A stretch of DNA of 64,000 nucleotides from contig NC_065877.1 in NCBI RefSeq assembly GCF_933775445.1, positions 22,196,001 through 22,260,000 on the forward strand, written 5' to 3'. The stretch is from Argentina anserina. Its lineage: Eukaryota > Streptophyta > Magnoliopsida > Rosales > Rosaceae. A program made the translations under genes and the position numbers. Below, in pieces: positions 55,769 through 64,000 of the stretch (within the stretch, counting starts at the first letter, position 1; every line of letters begins with the position of its first letter). The notes under the pieces were generated by a model. That model saw only the letters and a program-made list of their open reading frames with translations, had not been told where the DNA came from and ran no database searches.

Positions 55769-57307
55769 TTGCTGCTAAAAGATCATTTGAATGATCACAT
55801 TGAAATAATGCGAGATATAGAATCAGAAAACTCTGAGTCAGGGGAAGAATATGCCTTTGATGGATCTGATTCAGATTCATTAGATCAAGAAAGCCCAGAT
55901 GAAGAAGAGGAATATATCAGAGAGCATAACTTGAATGTGTATGCTAACAAAGCTGAGCATAAAAAGATGTCGACCATTGTAGAAATAGAGAATTTGCTAA
56001 GACCAGTAATTATTGAAGACCCTCAACTATACTTGGACAGAGACCCGGTATATTGTTAGCTCAAAATGCACGATGCTAATGTCATCTGCCATGTCAAGGT
56101 CATCCTTCATTACATGGAAGAAGATAAGAAAAAAGTAGAAAATCAGATTCAGGAACTACTTGAGAAAAGGTTAATCAGACCTTTAAATAGTCTACATCAT
56201 GTTTCAACTTTCCTAGTAAGAAAATATGCAGAAAAGGTAAGATCAAAGGCTAGAATGGTAATTGACTACAAGGACGTTAACAAGAAAACCGTTAAAGATG
56301 GTTATCAGATAGTTCAAGTGAGAGTCCTCATAAATCGACTCAAATGAGCTAAAAACATTTCCAAGTTTGACGCAAAATCGGGATTTTGGCAAGTTAAAAT
56401 GCACCCAAATTCCATAGCCTTAACAGCTTTTGGAACACCACAAGGATATTACAAATGGCTAGTTATGTCGTTTGGTCTTCAGCAAGCTCCGTCAATTTTT
56501 CAAAAGAAGATGGACAACATCTTCAAGCCCAATTCAGATTTCTGCATAGTTTGTATAGATGACATCTCAGTCTTCTCAAGAACTATGAATGAACATCTCA
56601 AGCATTTGGAGCAGGTGTGCAAGCTCATTATTCAAAAAAGAATCATTTCAGGACGAAAGAAGATACATGTGGTCTAAGGACAAATCGAATTCTTAGGCAT
56701 TCATGTTAAAGATGGAGAGATTCATCTCCAAGAACACATTGTCAAGAAGATCAGCCAATTCCTAGATCAAATCCCTAATGTAAAATCTTTGCAAAGGTTT
56801 TCGGGTGTTGTCAATTTCGCAGAGACTTTATTCCCCAAGTTAGTAGCCTCACTGCTTTACTCTCACCAAAAACTAGTTCCAAGAAGAAATGATGCATTTT
56901 TAGGAAACAAATTTGTAGTTAGAACTCACAATAAGAGAGTTAAAATTTTAAAAAACTACAAAATGACTGATGTAGCAGATAAAGGAAGAGTATTGAGATG
57001 ACAAATGTTTTTATCTCAATATAAGCATGATGTTGAAATGATTGCAGGTAACAAGAATTTTTTATCCAACACCCTTACAAGAGAGATGACAATATTAAGA
57101 AGAGAAGATAGAGATGAAGATGAAATGCTAGACGTAGGAGATATGAATCATAGTCTTTGGGATAGATACAAAAGTGAAGATCGAACTGTTGGACCTCTAC
57201 ATGACGGACCAGGTTACCAATTCATTGTCCTATGGAAAAACCGAATCAACCCGTCTATGGCCTATGACAAAATTAAACCAGGAGGATGGGAACAAAAGTC
57301 TGTGTGA
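55769..57307 (+). pseudogene. virus 2 reverse transcriptase and truncated RNase H
   Basis: An acidic linker (55769-56059) leads into RT: LLEKRLIRPLNS, ARMVIDYKDVNKKT, then after a stop at 56345 FDAKSGFWQVKMHPNS, GYYKWLVMSFGLQQAPSIF and the catalytic loop CIDDISVFS, where Cys stands in place of the usual Tyr of YIDD. After the thumb region (LLYSHQKLVPRR) the sequence jumps to VRTHNKRVKILKNYKM and FLSQYKHDVEMIAGNKN, the C-terminal end of RNase H. Most of RNase H, including its catalytic acidic residues, is deleted. The reading frame is broken several times. Confidence 0.82.
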
Positions 57308-57410
57308 AAAGCTGAAGATATTAATGATGGAGAAAATCTCTGTAAAGAGTATTTGTTATATCCCAGAGATACAACCTCAACTGATCAGTCTCAGGGTAAA
57401 AGACATGTAA

Positions 57411-60400
57411 TAACCCAGATTTTCGCTTCATTTTTCTTGTAATTTCTCTGAAATTATTAAAATGGTGATTTGAGTAAATTCACATTCTACGCTTTCTCAT
57501 TAGTTGTCCTTGCGAAATGGAAGTGATTTCGGAATTGAAAAGCTAAAAAACATTTAAGTTTTCAAGGGTTTAAGAGTTTATTTTTAATCCGTCACTCATC
57601 TCTGAAAACTTTGTTCACGAAAATAGTAGAACTTGTCTATATGAGTTCGTAGACATGAAACATGCTTAAATTGGACATCGTATGTGGAAGTCGTTAGCAG
57701 CGGAAGTTTAGTTTCCGATTTTAGAAAGAGTATAAAAGGGATATTTTGCAAATCCAATTTCATAAAAATCAGAAAACCCAAATCGATCGAGTGACTGTTC
57801 ACCTTATCCCAAAATCGCCTCAGATATGTTTTTCCTCCGACCGCCTCGTTCATCGCCGCCGGTCTATTTGGAACCGCACGGTCGGGCCGCATCAATCTGT
57901 GGTGGTGGCACACCAGCCCGCGCCGCATCATAGCTGCACCAGAGCATGGAAGATTATGCAGATTTCCATCGTTGCTGTATTCTCTGTCGCCGGCGAGACT
58001 AGGTCACAAGGACACCGTCACTGGCCTTCCCTCCTCCCCCTACTACACCTCTGATCTTCAACTGCCACTTCGCATTCTTGCGGTGGCAATTCTGATCATT
58101 TTCCGCTGAGTTGGAGCCTATTACAGGTACGAAAATAACCTCCTCCTTCTGATATGCAATTCTTGTATTGGAATCAGAGAATTTTATTGAGTTTGAGTCT
58201 CAAAGTGTGGGGCCCATGCGCAGCCGCCTAGGACGGCGCGTGGAAGGGTGTCCAGGAGTAGATTAGTACCTTGTATTGTTGTACTATTTGATGCTAGTAA
58301 GTGTTTTATTTATTGGTGAGTTCGAAATAGGTTGTTGTGAGTAGAGCATGAAGGGGTTGTAATTTGGGGTGAGATCCCATTATCGAGACCTTATGACGTA
58401 CGATAGCTATTATTATGGGTATTGGTGCTAAAAGTGAGAGGGCACCAAGCTCCTTAGGTTAGTTTGTGAGTTCTGGGTTAAGATAATTTTACATTGGTTG
58501 TTTATACTAAGTGAAGGCTATGTTTTGTCACTTAGGTGTGGAAGAAGCAAGAGAGTGAGCCTCACTTGGTGTAGTAGAAGACGCAGCGGGAATAAGATGT
58601 CAGTAAATCTCACGTTGTTATTGTCAAATTTTGGTTATTAACATAATATAATGATTTATCTATGTATGTTTAATGGTAAATGTGATAGAGCTCGTCAACG
58701 GCGCCCGACCCATGAGTGGCGGGCCCGGGCCGGGCCAGGTTTTAATAAATTTTAAATAAGTGATGGGCCGAGTATTTTCACAAATATGAAGATCTAAGCC
58801 ACCCACCTAAAACAGGCCTTGAGGACTTTTACGGGCCGGACCGGGCCTTGTGGGCATGTATTAGAAAAAAAACATAATATTTTTATTTAAGGGTTTGGAA
58901 CAATAAAATAATTATTAGAACACATTCTTGAAATAAAAGTCACAAATAAATTCTAATTTCGAAATATGTCGATCGATACCGATAGATGTGATCGATATAT
59001 ATATTTAGGGACACTGTAAAAATTTCGTCCGTTTTGAACATGGTTTGACCATCCGTATCTACAGTCAACCAAAAAAGAAGCATTTTGACATAATAAAATC
59101 TTATTGACCGGGGCTTTGCCAAATGGGTTTCCTTGTTGCGACCACACACGATTAGTGACAAAAATTAGGTGATTTCAAATATGTAAACATCTTTCGGCAT
59201 TCACATCTTGGTAAATTGGTTTGATGAGAATGGTTGTTATTGTGGCGGAAGGGAATAAAATGTAACTTCCGATAAATTGGTTTACGGATATGACATGTGC
59301 ATATCTTTTTGTTGTGAGGGTCACTTGGTTTTGTTTGGTATAATATGGTTGATTTGCATACGTAAATTTAATGGTAATGTTGATTTTACAAGTATGATTA
59401 TCATATATCGTGATTAGAGTATATGATAATATTGTGGAAATTTTAAGTTAGTCATTAAAGTGGTTGATATAATATAGTTACGTATATAGGTATATTAATG
59501 GTAATAGCAATATGCTTACATAAGTGGCTATGCTATATCGTGATATGTTTATATGTCATTAATATATTATACCTTATTCTATACGTGTATTCAATGGTAA
59601 TAATAATATGCATATATAGTTGTTATACTATATGGTGATATGTTTACATAACATTGATGAGAGTTTAATTGAGATTGTTATTATATTGGTTAACTATCAT
59701 TGGTGAAGTATTTGTTGATGGATAGGTTCATCTTAAGAGAAGTAGATGAATTTGTGTGGAGTGTGAGTCGGGTTTTGGACCCGTGTCGTTGTGGTGTTGA
59801 ACCAGTTATAGAATTTGACTGGATTAGTGGAAATGATTAGTATAGCTCTACTGTGTTGGGTGCGTCATGAGGGATGATTTAGTATTGGTGAACTCATACA
59901 AGTGCATTGAGTATGTGGTATTGCATGGGGGAGGACTTAGTGTTAGCGAACCCATGGATACAAGAATGAAAAGAAGAGCGTTAACTCTCCTCTATTGCAT
60001 TGTTTTGAAGTTATGTTGCTTATTGTTAAGTTGTTTTTAGTGGTGACATCCTAAATTGTGGTATATGTTAGTGTTGTATTAGTTTATGGTTTACTCATAC
60101 GAGCTAATAGAGCTTATCAGGTTTATTTGTTTACAACCCAGTGCATCAATCTATGGTGCAATAGTTCATCTTACAGTGAGAGACATCGAGGTTGAGGTAC
60201 GGACGACATTGGGATAGCTAGAGGGCGAGAACATTGCCTTAGTAGTTTCATAGAGATGTAGCGAGTTAGAGTGAGCTGTCAATTTCCATTTTGTTTCAAA
60301 TTGTGCATTCGGCGATGTAATTTGAGGTGTAGTATCAAACTCAATTTCTAAATTTCATGATATTTTTAAGCTTAATTCTATATGTTTAGAATTATTTTTG

Positions 60401-60455
60401 AGTTTATCACTTCTTAAATTTTGAATTTTATCATTCAAAATTTGGGGTCGTGACT
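57411..60455. mobile_element. ~3-kb insertion with inverted ends splitting virus 2
   Basis: Viral sequence stops at about 57408 and virus-like sequence returns after about 60455. The inserted block begins TGTAATAACCCAGATTTT and ends AAAATTTGGGGTCGTGACTA, imperfect inverted ends of about 18 bases. I could not find a convincing target duplication. Inside are a C/G-rich leader-like stretch (57830-58060), a GGGCC-rich repeat (58682-58870) and a partial ~490-bp repeat unit (58957-59215). There is no long reading frame. It looks like a large non-coding transposon, possibly itself composite. Confidence 0.5.
58957..59215. repeat. dispersed partial copy of the ~490-bp repeat
   Basis: TCGATCGATACC, ATATATTTAGGGACACTG, AAATTTCGTCCGTTTTG, CCGGGGCTTTGCCAAATGGG and GTGACAAAAATTAGGTGATT follow the same order as in the array at 48933-50740. 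Confidence 0.88.
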
Positions 60456-61960
60456 AGACCAGCTAGCCTGTTTCAAACGGAAGACGGACGAAATCTGTTG
60501 AAGGCTGCCGCTTTTCCAAAAGCAGAATAACCCATTTTAGGGAAAAAATGGATGAGGTCACTGGAAATAAAAATGTTCATGGCTATCATTTAAAGATTTT
60601 TAAAGAGCCAATGTTTAAGACAGAATGACTATTGGCCTTCAAACACAAGATCATCATAGATAATGTTCTCCAACCTTTCTACGAGGAAGACGAAGAACAT
60701 ATGTTGCGAAGTCTCAATGCACTAACAAAAGAATTGCATAGAGTCCATACCAAAGAAAAAGAAACTCCAAAAGAAAGTAGTGCAACAATATAGTATTTGG
60801 AAAGTCCTAAAAGCGCGTAAGTTCCTATTCCAGCTCTAAAAGAATTAGCTTGGTGAGAATTTCACTACAAAATTGGAGAAGGAAAAATATTTCCTTCCAC
60901 CTTAGCAATAGTTTCTGGCACATATTATGTGAGATATCTTGTTTATGTTCAAGCAGAACATCTACTGAAGCAAAAATTATGGCTCATAGAAAATAGATTT
61001 GTGCATAATCTTTGGACTAAGTCTAATGATAACTTGGAAGGTTTTCTAGAAATTATAATTTAAGCAGTCAAGAATATTCAACCAGATTTGGATTGAAATT
61101 TATTTCTACTCCTCCAGAATGGGAAATGGCAGATGAACGCAAAAATTAAATCTCTCTTTATCATTATGTGAGGATAAATCAAGGTCCTATCAGAAAATTC
61201 GGGTAAAAAAATAATTCCAATAACAGCATCCAGTGGATGAAGGCCATGTCCATTATATGCATCAAAAATATGGTCCGAAGAGATTATCAGTCCAACCTTT
61301 TGGCTAATAGAGAGAAGTTCATAGTCACATGTTATAATCTCCCTCCACCAAATGTCTGTGATTTCTTCTCTCCTATCATGAGAAATAAAATATATGGAAC
61401 TCTAGGAACCACCACATGGCTAAATACATGATTTCTTATCCTTTCCCCTATGACTCATATCTAGATGGTGAAGAAAAGGATGACACATAGCAAGAAAACG
61501 ACCATGAGAGCCAAGATTCTTTGTGCAAATGAGGAATATTACAATGTCACGAACATGATGGAAAAGTAAGTGATGCCGACACATCTAAACAAAGAACTTG
61601 TCTTTTTGCAGTTGTCGATACAATCGTCCTCAAGTGAAATAATTCTAGGCAGTCGTCCTCTAGTGAAATAATAGAGCTACCACATTCCAGCTGGTGGAGC
61701 TATTGGCTGCTAATTGAAATAATGGAGCTACCTTTTACTATTTTTACGTTGTGTTTAAAGTCCATCTTGAGGTCCGACATCTATGTAAAGAAGCTGAAAC
61801 CTTCAAAAAGGGGCATCGAAAAGAAGGGAAAAAAACTTGATAGAGAAGTTCCAACCATCTTTCAGAAGAAGAAAATAGTCTAGTGTTCTAGTATAGTAAG
61901 AGTAGAAGTGTGAAGAAATAAATAGTTTCAGTGTGAGTGTGTCTATTATGTGTACAATAT
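60456..61960 (+). pseudogene. virus 2 3' portion, decayed
   Basis: After the insertion the codon usage returns to the A/G-rich style of virus 2, with pieces such as the 64-codon frame at 61237-61431 (YNLPPPNVCDFF, NKIYGTLGTTTWL). I do not assign a domain. The stretch 61640-61960 resembles a caulimovirid intergenic region, with GAAGAAATAAATAG near 61915 as a possible polyadenylation signal. Continuity with the 5' part is inferred from orientation and composition. Confidence 0.45.
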
Positions 61961-62412
61961 CTTTTCGTTATAATCATCTGGTGTGGAGTGCTTTTATTAC
62001 AAGTTTGTATTTATTTTAGTCATGAGTAGCTAAAGTTGTTTACCCAAGAGGGAGGATCTAGGTTTAATGTACGTATTAATGTTGAATAAATAATTTCTAT
62101 CTTGTGTCCTAAACTTCGTCGCAAAAATATTTAGATCTACATGAATTTTCTATTTTTTATATATACTTAGTTAAAACTGCATATCTTATGTGTGTTTTTA
62201 GAGCCTAGATTATTGCTTCCGAGGACAACAGTAATTTCGCTAAGGAAAAGTATCCATTTAGACATAAATCGTCATTAGGTGAAAATTATTGATATATTAA
62301 AGGCTAGTTCCTAGAAAAATAAAAATTCACTATCTAAACTTTACTTTTCACCAATGTTCACGCTTCATACTATAGAACACTATTATTGAGTTCTCCTTAA
62401 CCAACCCATCAA

Positions 62413-62445
<33 letters not shown>

Positions 62446-62660
62446 TCCTACCACTTTCTGCCTATGGCTTCGCCTCCTCAACCACATCCATTTTCTCCAC
62501 CACTTCTTCCCATTTCTTAACTCACTCCTTCTCCACTCACTGCCTCGTTTCCTCTCCTCGATTTCGACCTCATTCGTTCGGTTTAATCAACCAACGTTCA
62601 CACCCAGCCTTTCGATCACAATTAAGACATTGTTCGTCGACGATATCAAGAACCAAAGAA
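61961..62660. other. gene-free stretch with a (CT)n run
   Basis: No gene is supported. A (CT)n microsatellite lies at about 62414-62438, followed by C/T-rich leader-like sequence before the pseudogene. Confidence 0.45.
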
Positions 62661-62668
62661 ATGGCTAA

Positions 62669-62803
62669 AAGACCACTGCGGCGTTGGCCGACACCAAGAA
62701 AATGTGCCTCTGCTCCCCTTTGATGCACCCTGGCGCCTTCCGTTACACCAAGCCCAAGAACGCGTTACACCAAGAACAAGAACGTGCCACGTGGTGGCGT
62801 TAG
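62669..62803 (+). pseudogene. decayed relative of the serine-rich protein gene
   Basis: The + strand encodes KKMCLCSPLMHPGAFRYTK, matching the CLCSPTTHPGSFRC core of the gene at 47703 but with the last Cys replaced by Tyr. A TAA lies directly upstream in frame, and the short frame ends at TAG 62801-62803. A 22-bp imperfect tandem duplication (CGTTACACCAAG..CAAGAACG) follows the core. The second conserved block and C-terminus are missing. It is best read as a pseudogene fragment. Confidence 0.65.
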
Positions 62804-63480
62804 GTAATCAAAGTCAACTAGCAAGACGACATCGTCGTACGTCTCGAGTATTAGGTTATACTATAGAAGGACAGCGATGAATCACTCGTTGGCAAGGATC
62901 GGAGGAGTTGAAGGTCACTTCGCGAAGAAAGGATTGGCGGTTCTTATCAGAGCATGGGCTCACAATCAGCGGCACTGAGTCAATTTCCAATCCAAACCGA
63001 GCCGGCTCTCCGTCATGTCAAAAGCTGAGTTGGTTACTGATATGGTTTGACTGAATTTTGGTTGCTGGTTTAGATTGGGTTAACTCTGAAGTAGTTTATC
63101 ACTTTTTGGGTGAAGGCCAGATTGAACATGATTCTGAACGTATTTTTTTTCTCTTGAAATTAGGGTTAGTCAATTACATGTTTCTCTCCTGCATGTAATT
63201 GATGTAAAGTTATTCCATCTTCTTTCACACTTTTTATTTTTGAAAAAGGAGGTGTTCTTTTAGATTTAATTTGTTGTATTTTGTATAGATGAATGAGACA
63301 CATGTTTACATTACTTTAGTTCACTTATAGTATATTATCAAGTTCTTTCATTTTAATGGACTCGAGCTCAAAAACCGACCATGAGAGAGAGAGAGAGAGA
63401 GTATGTATTTGTTTTGACGTGAGGGCATATGTTTGTTTGTTTTTTTAGAGGAATGAATAACTTCATTTGGCAACAGCCAT
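62804..63480. other. gene-free stretch with a (GA)n run
   Basis: No gene is seen. A short (GA)n tract lies at about 63384-63401. Confidence 0.45.
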
Positions 63481-63489
63481 GCACGACCA

Positions 63490-63800
63490 CAATGATACAG
63501 GTGTATCCTTTAACTTTTAGGAATTATAGTTTTTTTTTCTAGTTGGAAAATGAATAGATAGTCTAACTAGAATAAAGAGTAGTCTTTTAGTTGGATTAGG
63601 ATTTATAGAGTTTTAGACTCTATAAATAGAGGGTTTCGGCCTAGAACCAAAACCATAGTCAAACAGTTAGTGTTATTGTAGCAAAGGAGTAGCAACAAAG
63701 ATTGTAACTTTTAAGCACAATAATAAGAGAAGAATAATTTCTTTGACCCAAATACTTGTATTGTGTGGGTCTTGGTTTTCAATTACGCAATTAACAACCT
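63490..63800 (+). mobile_element. possible LTR remnant
   Basis: CTCTATAAATAGAGGGTTTC (63617-63636) is a strong TATA box. It is followed by TTGTAACTTTTAAGCACAATAATAAGAG and a T/G-rich stretch ending near 63780. A TATA box then an A/T-rich termination region is the layout of short Ty1/copia LTRs. No primer site or partner LTR is in the window. Confidence 0.35.
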
Positions 63801-64000
63801 TGAAGTATTTCGTATCACACAAGGACCAAATAGATGGAGTGATAGAACCACTCTAAATGCAAGCTAAACTAAGCTAATAAAGGCGCACAAACACGCTTAT
63901 TAAAAACCAAAGTTCAAAACGAAAAACAACTTAAGCAAAGCTAAAGAAAATAACTTTCTTACCCAAACCATGTAATCTTTCAACCAGCTCAAGCCCAAGG
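63801..64000. other. window end, nothing assigned
   Basis: TGATAGAACC at 63841 resembles the TGATAGAACG start of the Tat-like LTRs, so another such LTR could begin here, but the following bases do not match closely. Confidence 0.25.

Larger units (their letters stand above)
52157..61960 (+). mobile_element. endogenous pararetrovirus 2 (Caulimoviridae, different lineage), interrupted
   Basis: A second virus copy runs from a primer-like site TAGTATCAGAGC (52157-52168) through an N-terminal ORF, coiled-coil region, movement protein, coat region, aspartic protease and RT/RNase H to about 57410, and apparently resumes at about 60456-61960. Its protease and coat motifs look closer to the badnavirus/tungrovirus side of the family than virus 1; the genus is uncertain. 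Stops and frameshifts are frequent throughout, far more than in virus 1, so it is older or less constrained. About 3 kb of unrelated DNA splits it. Confidence 0.75.

Overview
This is plant nuclear DNA, almost certainly from a eudicot. It has plant gene families (CYP89-type P450, DUF247, a small serine-rich protein with a CLCSPTTHPGSFRC motif), plant splice sites, and plant transposons (CACTA, hAT, Mutator-like, a Tat/Ogre-type LTR element, a TRIM, MITEs). It also has two unrelated, decayed endogenous pararetroviruses (Caulimoviridae). A rosid, possibly Rosaceae, fits my impression of the families, but I cannot prove it from sequence alone.

Only three loci look like real host genes: a two-exon CYP89-like P450 (13333-20672, +), a DUF247 gene (22944-24629, +) and a small serine-rich protein gene (47703-47978, +). 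Host gene fragments also occur as debris: an RRM of a glycine-rich RNA-binding protein and a lipoyl-domain exon (0.8-1.4 kb), a PB1-domain piece (30.7 kb), a PPR piece (40.2 kb) and a decayed relative of the serine-rich gene (62.7 kb).

Layout: 0-3.4 kb gene fragments and AT-rich DNA; 3.46-4.36 kb two adjacent foldback MITEs; 4.36-12.3 kb a florendovirus-like endogenous virus ending in an inverted piece of its own reverse transcriptase; 13.3-20.7 kb the P450, with a 4.96-kb CACTA element inside its intron; 21.3-21.8 kb a MITE; 22.9-24.6 kb DUF247; 25.0-26.1 kb a hAT-like element that carries two exons and the intron of an exonuclease 1 gene; 27.0-27.4 kb a second MITE copy; 28.1-28.7 kb a hAT; 29.1-30.1 kb a tandem TRIM with three LTRs; 31.4-37.5 kb a non-coding Tat-like LTR element inserted at a GTAACT-rich minisatellite that continues to 40 kb and itself holds a hAT (37.7-38.2 kb); 42.2-44.1 kb a hAT split by a Mutator-like foldback; 44.2-45.4 kb a Pack-MULE with an internally deleted glutaredoxin-family gene; 45.7-46.8 kb a hAT deletion derivative; 47.7 kb the serine-rich gene; 48.9-50.7 kb a ~490-bp tandem repeat; 52.2-62.0 kb a second, different endogenous pararetrovirus, interrupted by a ~3-kb insertion; 62-64 kb a pseudogene and LTR-like DNA.

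The most notable content is not one working system but several gene-capture and nesting events whose ends can be read exactly from target-site duplications (TSDs). Three structures could make double-stranded RNA: a ~250-bp hairpin inside the CACTA element (and so inside the P450 intron), a ~400-bp inverted repeat of viral RT sequence, and a ~1.4-kb Mutator-like foldback. All family assignments are by eye from motifs; no database search was run.
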